Shown here one piece after another: positions 37,901-47,700 of a DNA stretch of 64,000 nucleotides. Source of the DNA: Nematostella vectensis (lineage: Eukaryota > Cnidaria > Anthozoa > Actiniaria > Edwardsiidae); contig NC_064035.1 in assembly GCF_932526225.1 (NCBI RefSeq), positions 6,633,501-6,697,500 on the forward strand. Reading direction: 5' to 3'. Every line of letters begins with the position of its first letter. The stretch's first letter is position 1. Below the pieces are notes generated by a model. It had not been told where the DNA came from and searched no databases. It was given only the letters and a program-made list of their open reading frames with translations. The position numbers and the translations under genes are program-made.

Positions 37901-40829
37901 AGATAAAATGACAAATAAAATGATGCTCTAGAAACGCGGGAGTAAAACCCAGTTTTCGATAGTCATATTACAAATCAATTCATTATTTCTGGATCATAGG
38001 ATACCGTTGTACTGTTATACCGTTGATACTGTTGGGCATACTATATGTACCTTGACTAGAATTCAGGTCAAAGTTGACGTAGTGGAGGTTGTGCCTGACA
38101 AAGCTATTCTAGGAAAAGCATTTAAGAAGCAAGCGAAAGAAGTAATGGAGAAACTGACTACTTTAGACAGTAAAGGCGCCAAGCAATTAGAGGATGCCTT
38201 GAACGAGAAGGGGTGAGTGTCAGGTGCACATGAAGGATGTACCGGAAAAGCATGTGAAACAGTGCTAAACGTTCGGCTGTGGCTTTGATGATAAAATCAT
38301 ATTATTATTATTATTTATTATATTATTTTCAACCCAGAATCTTCATTTGGTGCAACATCCTTGTTATATTAGTTTTTTTACAAAAGAACATTTAAAATCA
38401 TTTTACTTTTTAATAACGTAACTTTATAACCACTGAATAAAAGCTGTTAGTCATGTAATCAGGTTATTACCGGAGAAGCATCTGCAGAGCATTGTGATAT
38501 TAAGTTTCACCTTTATTCTGAGTTCGTTTTTTGGAACCGCAAGAGTTCTGATTGTAAACAATGTATTCTGATGTTTTCAGAGAGTTTGCCATGACAGTGG
38601 ATGATCAGCAGTTGCTTATTCAAAAGGCGATGGTGAAGGAAATAAAGCGATATCAGAAGGATGTTCATGGTACTTATTATATCTCTAGATGGTGTTTGTC
38701 GAGTAACCTGTGCCAGAAAAGTCCAAAACAGTGATAACAAAAATCAGCAACACATTAGGAAACAAAGCAGTGACAACACCAACTTTAGGGTAAACAACAC
38801 TTAGTAACAACAACAACAACAACAAGAACAGTTGCATCATTTAAAAAACAATTGAAACAAGGAATACAATACAATATCAATACAATCACTAGCAACTATC
38901 GTTACATCACCAGCAACTGTCATGACATCACCAGGAACTACCATGACATCACCAGCAACAACCATGACATCACCAGCAACTACCATGACATCACCTGCAA
39001 CTACCATGACTTCGCTAGCAACTATCAAACATTGCCAGCAACTACCATGACATTGCCGGCAATTAGATAAACATCACCAGCAACTACCATGAAACCACCA
39101 GCAATTACAATAACATCACCAGCAACTACCATGACAACGCCAGCAACTGTCATGACATCGCCAGAAACAATGGCGACAGAAGAAACAGCTGCAGGTTTTC
39201 ATTACCATTCGGTTTACATGCTTGCCCTTCTGTAGAATATTTGTTTTGATTTGCAGTCCGTGACGTAGAGCCCCATGTGATCGAACCCTCGTTCGGGATT
39301 GGCCGGATCATTTACTCTGTCCTTGAGCATAATTTTAAGATCAGAGAAGGCGACGAGCAGCGAACGGTCAGTGGAAAAGTATCGTCTATTTGCATAATCA
39401 TCATCCGTTGTTTATTAGTTTTCTTGTTTTCTTTTTTCAGTGGTTATCATTGCCTCCTGTCATTGCCCCTGTCAAGTGTTCTGTTCTTCCTCTCAGTAAA
39501 AACAAGGAGTTCTCGCCATTTGTCAAGGAGCTGTGTAAGCTTTAGTTTAGACTAGTTATTGAAATAAAAAATGTAAATGAAAATTCCATAAGAAGAGAAA
39601 CAGAAATCGCTTCAATGTGCCCGAGATACTGACAGGTCGAGTGATCGAGAGTAATCTGCCAATTATTTAGGAGCTTTGAGCTGGACTCCGCGGAACCCGC
39701 GGGACATTGCGGAACAAAGTCGCGACAATGTCTACACCCCTTTCAATAAAGGTTGTTAGCGCAAACGGCGAATGGCAATTGCCAAGTGGCAGTTCTACTG
39801 AAAGGTGTTTATGGGTAGTAATTATTTTAATGGAGTCGCAAATTTTGTTTATATTTTTCTGAAATTGGAACAAATATTTCGGAATCCATGGGTCCTTTCG
39901 GTCGTGCAACTGCCATTTGTCAGTCGCCATTTATCGTCAACTAATTGTTTTGTATGACCCGGGTTATGATCTTCCATTGCAGCAAGTGCCCTTACCGAGA
40001 TGGACATTTCACACAAGGTTGACGACTCCAGCGGTTCTATCGGTCGGCGGTATGCCCGGACAGACGAAATTGCCATTCCATTTGGTATAACTGTGGACTT
40101 TGACACAGTAAACAAAGAGCCACACACGGCGACACTGCGAGAGCGTAACACAACACGTCAAATCAGAGCAGAGGTAAGACTTGTGACTAACGAGTAGAAG
40201 ATGCCCACGAGTAGAAGATACCCATTTACTGCTGTGCTGACCTGTATCGGCCGTGGGATGTACCAAAAGCTTACTGAAAGCTGTGTTTTTAACAAAAAAT
40301 AAAAGCCACCGTTAACATATTGCCAAGCCGAGAACTGAAAAGTGGCAGATGGGGCCCAAGTACGGAGCATTGTTGAAGTTCATGAGCGATGGTGACTAAA
40401 TACAGTGGTAATTAAAAGGGATGGGATAAACTTGGGATTTAATCGCAAAATCAACGCCAAAGTTAATATTTTACTTCAACCACGGCCATCTGTTTACTTA
40501 AAAAGTATATTCCGCTTCTAGAAAAAAAAACATTCTATCAAATTATAAAGGTATGCTTATAATAAATCGCAAAGCCTCCCGTTTATAATTGGTATATTTA
40601 AGTATTTGATGACCCACCCCTATTTAGGGTCTCATTTGGTTTTTCTAACGAGTATCCCCAAACGAGTATTAAACTTAAACTGACGTCCCACACGTGCCTG
40701 TATATTTGTTACTTCAAGGTGAGCCTGCTGCCACAGCTGGTCAGGGATCTCGTCCATGGAAAGATCACGTGGTCTGAAGTCGAGACAAAGTTTGGTTTGT
40801 TTGAAGGTCAGACGACTGGTAGCATGTGA
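31996..40829 (+). CDS. GARS1: glycyl-tRNA synthetase, 18 exons, 744 aa, dual-start
   Basis: Class IIa synthetase charging tRNA-Gly. Exons: 31996-32244, 33249-33350, 33659-33761, 34110-34251, 34702-34790, 34854-34930, 35372-35517, 35896-36045, 36268-36430, 36684-36848, 37459-37566, 38067-38212, 38581-38669, 39257-39366, 39441-39534, 39983-40173, 40719-40829; the first exon may be preceded by a 5' UTR exon. The listed exons total 2235 nt in frame. The WHEP domain is [22 protein letters not shown]. Catalytic motif 2 is [17 protein letters not shown], the motif 3 region is [17 protein letters not shown], and the anticodon-binding domain is [17 protein letters not shown]. Size and sequence track the human enzyme (739 aa) without gaps across most junctions. 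The first 63 residues are basic and hydroxylated, like a mitochondrial presequence; Met64 (32185) would start the cytosolic form. The donor after exon 11 (CCT|GTATCC) is weak but required by frame and homology. Confidence 0.95.
32185..32187 (+). promoter_or_regulatory. GARS1: second start codon of GARS (cytosolic form)
   Basis: In-frame ATG opening [17 protein letters not shown], placed as in the human cytosolic isoform just before the WHEP domain. Context is GTAATGG (G at -3 and +4). The first ATG at 31996 has TGAATGC (T at -3, C at +4), a weak context that would allow leaky scanning. Confidence 0.7.
32711..32734. repeat. C-tract in GARS intron 1
   Basis: Two runs of 11-12 C separated by one A, followed by C/T-rich sequence. 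Confidence 0.9.
38781..39175. repeat. AAC microsatellite and 21-bp minisatellite in a GARS intron
   Basis: ACAACAACAACAACAACA near 38807 is followed, from about 38885 to 39165, by about 13 copies of the 21-base unit ATCACCAGCAACTACCATGAC with variants. As 21 is a multiple of 3, the short open frames through it (ITSNYHD repeats) are artefacts. Confidence 0.9.
39760..39938. mobile_element. possible small MITE in a GARS intron
   Basis: AACGGCGAATGGCAATTGCC followed by AAGTGGCAGTT on the left is imperfectly inverted on the right (AACTGCCATTTGTCAGTCGC). CTGAAAGG and CCTTTCGG lie further in. The interior is unique. No clear target duplication. Confidence 0.4.
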
Positions 40830-40931
40830 GCGTTTGTGTACCAATAAGCAAAGGAAACTACAATCACTTTTTAGTCGTCTTTCAAGTCTTCTATAAAATA
40901 TAGACGTACCTGAACTGTAAAACATTAACTT

Positions 40932-40937
40932 AATAAA
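40932..40937 (+). terminator. GARS1: candidate poly(A) signal for GARS
   Basis: AATAAA about 100 bases past the stop codon. A second AATAAA follows at 41031-41036. Both lie in the 1.1-kb gap between the convergent GARS and K+ channel genes. Confidence 0.5.
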
Positions 40938-41086
40938 AATCGTCTCCACTATCGAGATTGAGTTTTCGATTTTCTTATCTTTAAAATGTCTTGTCCGATT
41001 TTTAGCACCTGAAAAGGTCATATTCGTGCAAATAAAAAAAAACAAGTCAGACGCACTAGCCATTTTTTTAAGAATCGAGTAGCTTA

Positions 41087-41169
41087 GATACTTCGGTCAA
41101 ATTTAGTATTTCAAATACTTCGATCAAATTTAGTATTAGATACTTCGGTCAAATTCAGTATTTCAAGTA
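41087..41169. repeat. short tandem repeat between the convergent genes
   Basis: GATACTTCGGTCAAATTTAG and close variants occur three times in about 83 bases. Confidence 0.8.
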
Positions 41170-41411
41170 TTGAAATTCTTATTTCATGTTTCTTGCAATA
41201 GACCGAAGAATTTTCAAGTGACAGCAATGTTGATTTGTTAAAATGTAAACGCATTGGGCGGATATCTGCGCTAACACTGACTGGGACTCCTACCGTACCC
41301 CCTCCCCCTCTGGTAATTACTAGATATTAAGTGGTTATATCCCGGTCTAACCTTTGCTGCAAGTAACAAGCGCTTCCCATTGCAACAATTAAATAGAAGA
41401 TCATAAATAAT

Positions 41412-41417
41412 TTTATT
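41412..41417 (-). terminator. candidate poly(A) signal for the Elk-type channel gene
   Basis: TTTATT on the plus strand reads AATAAA on the minus strand, about 550 bases past the stop at 41970. Confidence 0.4.
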
Positions 41418-41969
41418 TGTACAAATAGGATATGTACAGTTTTTGTAATAGCAATTATATCTACATAATCTTCAAACACATCATTCGAACTCGAAGAGTA
41501 CTATACGACTCGAGAAGATAATCGAAATGTTAGTCATCACCTAAACATTTTGCCGTCCTAAACTGGTCTGATCTGAAGCCCTAAATGTCTTAGGGAACTT
41601 AAAAAACCTCAAAACCGGCGGCTACCGGAAGTTCAACTTTCTCGATCGTTGTGAAGACATATCGGCCTCGTTAACTAACTTACTTACACTAGAAGCCTGT
41701 TGGCGTCAAGAACAAAAGTCCTCCACTTCTGGTTGCCGTGGGTCATGCAGAAGCGTCTTAAGTTCACTCATATAATTCCTTCAAGTGTAGAAAGTGATAA
41801 CCATGACTATCCTCAACTGCCCTGAATTGCCATGTTTCATGTCAAGTGCTGCGTTCACACTAACACCGGCAATTCCTTATAACATCTGGCAACGGTAAAT
41901 CTTGATTCATGTTCAGAGTAAACATTTCGTTACTAATGTGAACGCAACATACAATCACAAGAGCCTATG

Positions 41970-44765
41970 CTAAAACCTTGGCTCTACTTGTCCATTCCTA
42001 AATCCTTTAAGCATTTCCAGTACGGTTTTTACGTCTCGGCTAAGCGAGGCAACGTCCTGGTTTAAATTCACCACTTGTCTGTCTAACCTCTTCACTGTTT
42101 CCTTCGTATCTGTAAGCTCCGAGCACAGATCTGGCTCGGGTGAGTTTAAGATCACTTGGAGTCTCTCCATTGCCTCCTTTGTACTAACTACATCTTTGAA
42201 AATATCTTCCAACTGGTCGTCACCGTACTGTTCATTTTCAGTAATAGGCAATTCCCCCAAATACTTAGTATGCAAGTGAGGCTCTGAGAAACTGATCCTG
42301 ATTGGTCGTTCGGCGGTGGTGTTATCCGTTAGAGACTGTAGCGAGCATGTCGAGAGTTCTCCTGATAGTTTGGGCTTTCTGACGGGGTGTGTGTTTAGGG
42401 ATTCTTTATAGCGCTGTGGAAGATCGTCTGTTGTTACGTTATCCATGGATCGTATACTTTTAATAGCGGAAGACCTGATAGATGTCACGGGTGAGAACGA
42501 AAGAGATGACTGTGACGAAATGTCGCTTGTGTTGGTAAATGAGTCTTGTACTGTAAGGAGATGGTCATTGTATAAATACTGATTGCATCCCATTTTAGTA
42601 CCACCGTCGAAGAATGGTAGGTTTAGTCCAGTTCCGGGTCTTTTTGAGTCATTATTTTCAGGTCCGGTACAAATCTCCTCAGAGTCTGATATTGCACTCG
42701 ACCCAAGCCTCAGACAAAAATCTACTTCCCCCGCCGCGCCCTCACTGGATGGCGCAACATTCGGCGCATGCGTACTCGGAATTCTATCATTTGAAAACGC
42801 GCGGTTGATAGTGGCCGATTCGCCATGTGAAAACCCCTCCAAGCGGCACATTGCGTCGATGAGAGGATCATCTCTGCCTGAGGCACAAGGACTTTGGTAT
42901 GCTTCGTTGTGATTAGCTAGATACATGTCAGCGGTGTCATTATGAATGCTTCCTTCTTCAGGTGATATGATATTTCCATTTAAAATATACCCTGTAGTTA
43001 AGCCTTCCGTGGAAATTCTCAAGTCATCACTTGGCTCTTGGAGAGCATTAGTTCGATTAAGGTCAGCATTTCTTCGAAAACTTAAAGAATAATGCAGTCC
43101 TCGTGAGATGGATTCTGTGCTACTTGTCACGGAGCCTGACTTACTCAAGTTTTCACTCGAGCCCCGGGAGAACCTACGTGATGAAGATGCTGTCGAGTAG
43201 GTGGTATGATCCTCCAGCGCATGCGTACTATCACTGTGTTTCTCACCCCGGCATGCAACACAGGTTTCATCCTCGCCGCAGTCACATGTTATCGGCGACT
43301 CGCGCACAATTTGCGGTGGAGTGAAATCTGCATAGGGACTAGACGCCTGGGATAGAAGAGACGCGAATATTGCTGGTGGCGGAGCCACTGCAGACACTTT
43401 ACGTCTTCTCGCGGGAGGCTTGTCTTCGGGGGGTGCTGGGGATGAAACTACCGGCGTTTGGTTCTCATAATAAGAATGCCGGGGTGCGTCGTTCAAAGTG
43501 GTGTAGCTGAGATCGTTTACATCCTCGTGGGAATTATGGCCATACTCGGTACTTTCATGAGGAGGTGGTGTGTACGCAAAAAGTTTACTCATATAAGGGC
43601 TTTCGCACCCGGGCGAAATACTTCTTTTCCGTCTAGGCGTACTACAGCCGCTGTCTAGACCCTTTAGTTCTAATGTGTCCTGTATTGATCGGTCACTTAC
43701 TAAGGTTAGATTATTGATCGGTGGAAAGTCGCAATCAAAATCTTCTGGTTCAATGAGTAAACGATTATGCTCTCGGTGATCGCTCGTTAAGTTATCGGCG
43801 TACCCTCGTCCACTTGTCGGAGAGTCATTGTTCCTATACTTCGCTGTGTGTTCCTCACTCGACTCCTGAGCACCACAACTAAACGTCCGTCTTACGTCTC
43901 CTAACAAGACCCCCTTGGACGACCTGGTGCTACTCCCCCCTGGTGACGCACAAATCTGCCTCACAAGTCTCGGTGTTGGCGTGCTATAGGCCTGCGACCG
44001 CGTGAATTGCGGTCTTCTCTTTTTGCGCAGACTCGAGTTCATAGAATCAAGCAAAGGTTCATCCTCCGTGGATGATTCCTTATCGCCGTCGTCGTTTCTG
44101 CATTCTTCTGCCTCTTCCAAATCACCCAAGCTAGTGTTCCGACTCATTCTGTTTCCCATCTCGTCCGTGCTGAGGTGCAGCTGTTTTATGAAGGAATCTC
44201 TATCAAGCCTTAAACTCGATTCTGTCTCGTCCGCATTGCGAGACTGTAAACTATCAATTCCCATGTCTGTTTCCAAGCGACCCGTCCTGTCAATGGCCGA
44301 AGGCGTGATCTCACCGCTAACCGCAAGAGTCAGATTTTGGGTACATTCCATACCCTTTTCCACGGGTTCCTCTTTCTTCAAGGTGAAGTTTTCTTGTTCC
44401 CATTCAAGCGCTGTTTCTTCACTATCCTCCTGACCAACCTCTTCATTCATGTCACCATGGGAACCAAGCCGCGTGGGCGTGGCATTCAAAAGAGGTTGTG
44501 TCTCTTGAGGCCTTCGATTGGATATCGTGAGACTATTTGGCCTACGGTTCTGCACCTTGTTCGTGCACAAAGACTCGTTAGCAAATCTCAGAGGGTTACT
44601 GCGGCGCCGGGATAGCATGTTCAGCTTGGGGCTGAAGTCGAATCTTGTCCTAGTAGGGGATGTGACGGGATTTTCTTTGTCGGTTTCTGGTGACGTCGCC
44701 TCGTCCTCGTCCTCTTCCTCATCTTCTGATATTGAGTCCAGGCCACCTCGGCGCCAAATGTCTTT
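41970..44765 (-). CDS. single-exon C-terminal tail of the Elk-type channel (931 aa)
   Basis: The last exon starts after TTGAATGCAG at 44766 and reads [22 protein letters not shown]... to a stop at 41970-41972. It is almost entirely Ser/Asp/Glu/Arg-rich low-complexity sequence. A cysteine cluster [14 protein letters not shown] lies near its middle. A short coiled-coil-like end ([20 protein letters not shown] to [10 protein letters not shown]) resembles the C-terminal helices of Eag-family channels. At 931 residues it is longer than the rest of the channel. Confidence 0.88.
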   Translation of the reverse strand, partial: KDIWRRGGLDSISEDEEEDEDEATSPETDKENPVTSPTRTRFDFSPKLNMLSRRRSNPLRFANESLCTNKVQNRRPNSLTISNRRPQETQPLLNATPTRLGSHGDMNEEVGQEDSEETALEWEQENFTLKKEEPVEKGMECTQNLTLAVSGEITPSAIDRTGRLETDMGIDSLQSRNADETESSLRLDRDSFIKQLHLSTDEMGNRMSRNTSLGDLEEAEECRNDDGDKESSTEDEPLLDSMNSSLRKKRRPQFTRSQAYSTPTPRLVRQICASPGGSSTRSSKGVLLGDVRRTFSCGAQESSEEHTAKYRNNDSPTSGRGYADNLTSDHREHNRLLIEPEDFDCDFPPINNLTLVSDRSIQDTLELKGLDSGCSTPRRKRSISPGCESPYMSKLFAYTPPPHESTEYGHNSHEDVNDLSYTTLNDAPRHSYYENQTPVVSSPAPPEDKPPARRRKVSAVAPPPAIFASLLSQASSPYADFTPPQIVRESPITCDCGEDETCVACRGEKHSDSTHALEDHTTYSTASSSRRFSRGSSENLSKSGSVTSSTESISRGLHYSLSFRRNADLNRTNALQEPSDDLRISTEGLTTGYILNGNIISPEEGSIHNDTADMYLANHNEAYQSPCASGRDDPLIDAMCRLEGFSHGESATINRAFSNDRIPSTHAPNVAPSSEGAAGEVDFCLRLGSSAISDSEEICTGPENNDSKRPGTGLNLPFFDGGTKMGCNQYLYNDHLLTVQDSFTNTSDISSQSSLSFSPVTSIRSSAIKSIRSMDNVTTDDLPQRYKESLNTHPVRKPKLSGELSTCSLQSLTDNTTAERPIRISFSEPHLHTKYLGELPITENEQYGDDQLEDIFKDVVSTKEAMERLQVILNSPEPDLCSELTDTKETVKRLDRQVVNLNQDVASLSRDVKTVLEMLKGFRNGQVEPRF

Positions 44766-47700
44766 CTGCATTCAAATAAAAACTGTTAACTTTCTATAAC
44801 TCAACTCGAACATTAAAGCATACGTTGTAGCTGCCTCAAATCACTGTGACCCGAACATTTCGGGCATGAAACAAGACTTGAAGCTGTAAATTTTGTGATA
44901 ATAATGGAATGCTCTCAGCGGAGCTATCAGCAATACTGAATTTATGTAATTTACCCTATATTATATTTAAACTTAATGTTAATTGTGACCCACCTCACTG
45001 GCACCTAAGTCGTATGTGAGCTCCAGCTTCTCGCTGAACTTGTAACTGAAGTCTGGATATAGGTGCATCACCTCCTGTAGCTTGTCACGTGTGATGTAAT
45101 ACACGTCACAGTACGTCAGCGCCCTGACGTCACCATTGGATCGGCGAATCGGTGACTTGCGAGATATGTCCTCTCCAAATAAGTCTCCTTTCCCTATGGA
45201 AGGTCAAGGACCATAATCAGTTGCTTTGAACTGGGAGCTGATTTCAAATAAACCCTGAGCAATGGAATTCAAATTTCAATATTCGCCGTCAAACAGGCGC
45301 TGTATCTACAGAGCGTATTTCATTTGAAGAAGAAATAATAATTATACGACGTTTTTTTAAAGCGTTTGTCAACTTCAAGCAACAAATATAATTTTTTTAA
45401 ACAACTATTTTTCGTACTCGAAACACTTCTAATAATATTATCCTGTATGGCATAGATCGCCTTAGAAGTCTGGAGGCTCTGGCACCCAGGGTAAGATCGC
45501 CTTTTATGAAACATATAACGATCGTATATCAACACTTCAGCCTGACCTAATATTGCAGCAACCGATTCGCCCTGAAGAACCTCCATGGAACCGCTGGCGA
45601 TGTAATATATGCTGTTGATGACATCATTCTGTGTAAGCAGGTATTCTCCAGGACCGATATAGACCGGGCTGACCTTGAGCGAGACCATCCGGAATAGGCC
45701 GCGCGGGGCTTGAGAAAACACCGGGAGATCGAGAAGTCCTCGGTAGAGATGCATACAGACGTCAGCCTGGAGCTCGTACGGAAACGTCGTCAATATCTGA
45801 AATGAAAATAAAGTAAATGACCTAGCAGATCTCAACGAGAGACCAGAAGGAGGAGGGAGAGAGAGAGAGTGATGTACACGTGACTGCTTATGATAAAGCA
45901 CGTGGTACCTAGCACGTAACCTTATGGTGTGTAGTTCATTTGTTTTTTTACCACGTGACTGTCTACGTTACAAGTACATGATGGACACGTGATCGAGTGA
46001 TGTATAGTTCATTTATCTGCACGTGACTGTCTCGTCTGGTCTACGTCACAAGTAAACGATGGACACGTGATCGAGTAATGTATAGTTCATTTATCTGCAC
46101 GTGACTGTCTCCTCTAGTCTACGTCACAAGTATATGATGGACACGTGATCGAGTAATGTATAGCTCATTTATCTGCACGTGACTGTCTTGTCAGATCTAA
46201 GTGGCAAGTACATGATATACACGCGAGCAAGTAGTGTATAGTTAATTTTCGTAACTGATTCGTCGAAAGCATGATCAGCGAGTGGCTTAGTTTTGTATGG
46301 TTCAAGTGCACACGGCCTTCATAACATGGTTGCTGTGACGAGCCTTGAGATAAAGTAAATCCTTCCCTAAAGCCCAAAACAGTTAAAATTATCACGGATT
46401 TGTTTCCATCCCACCCACCTCTCGTGTATCGACTCCTCCTGAGAGCGACCATGTGGTGTGAAAACAGTCCTCGAGCCTATTAGCAAGATCTGCCTCGATG
46501 TGGTGAACCCGAATGAACTGCTTGATCTCGTTAGAGCGGGAATGATAACGCACTCGGTTTGCATATAGCTTCTGAATGATCGCAGCAACGTTGCCAAAGA
46601 TAGCAGCGTGCATCAATGCTAGAAGCAAAATGAATGGATAATTGGAGATATAAAGAGGGTGTAAGTTAGCATTGACCGTAAAGGTAGTCTCTTTCTCGGT
46701 CCGTGATCTTTGCAGCGGCACCTTTCTATGACTTCCCTTCTATTTTTTTTTTTAATTGGCGCACAGAGAGAATCTAGCCCGGTCGTAGTAGCTCGTATAA
46801 CACGAGTCAGTGCGTAATTTCAAACACTTTTCGGGGTCACTTATGCATCGCAACTGATATGAGATTAAACTGTGCTGATAAGGAAGGATCTCTGCCTTAT
46901 TTATATGAATGTTTTGATGAACGGATTTTTCTGTCTCACCTCCTATTAACATGACGACAACCGCGAACGCCTTTTCAGCTCGGGTGTTAGCCGACACGTT
47001 GCCGAAACCGACAGTCGTCATACTTGTGAGAATGAAGTAGAGCGCAGTGACGTAAGCAGAGCCCTCGTCCGGTCCTGTGTCCGGGGAGAATGCGATAAAA
47101 GGCATCTGAATAGTCTCGCCAAACTGGTAAAGCCAGCTAATGGTGGAGTTGTGGCTAACTTCTTCTAGACCAATCACATACCTGAACGCAAAGGATAGGG
47201 AATGTGTTATGTAATGAACGGAAACGAAGAAGATGATATCACACATACGGAAGGGGTAATATCACACATAACGGATATCGGACAAACGAACGAACAAAAG
47301 GACACGCTATAGGTGGTGATATCACACATAACGGATATCGGACAAACAGACAAACAAACGAAAACGCTATAGGTGATGATATCACACACAATAGGACACA
47401 CTGAAGGAAGTGATGTTATACACAAACGGACGCCCTGAAAGTAGTGACGTCATACACAAGCAAACGGACACATTGAAGGGAAGGATGTCAGTGTCGTGGT
47501 GAGAGTGCCGAAATGTCTTATTCCAGGACAAGTAATAATAACCAGGGAAATACTTACCAGATACATGCCAGCCAGTGGGCGACCATCGCAAAGGCTAACA
47601 TTAATAGCGTGAGTAACACTGTGCTGTATTCCGTATACCGGTGAAGCTTTCGGACGACGCGAAACAGGCGCAATAGGCGACCACACTTGAGTAATTGCAC

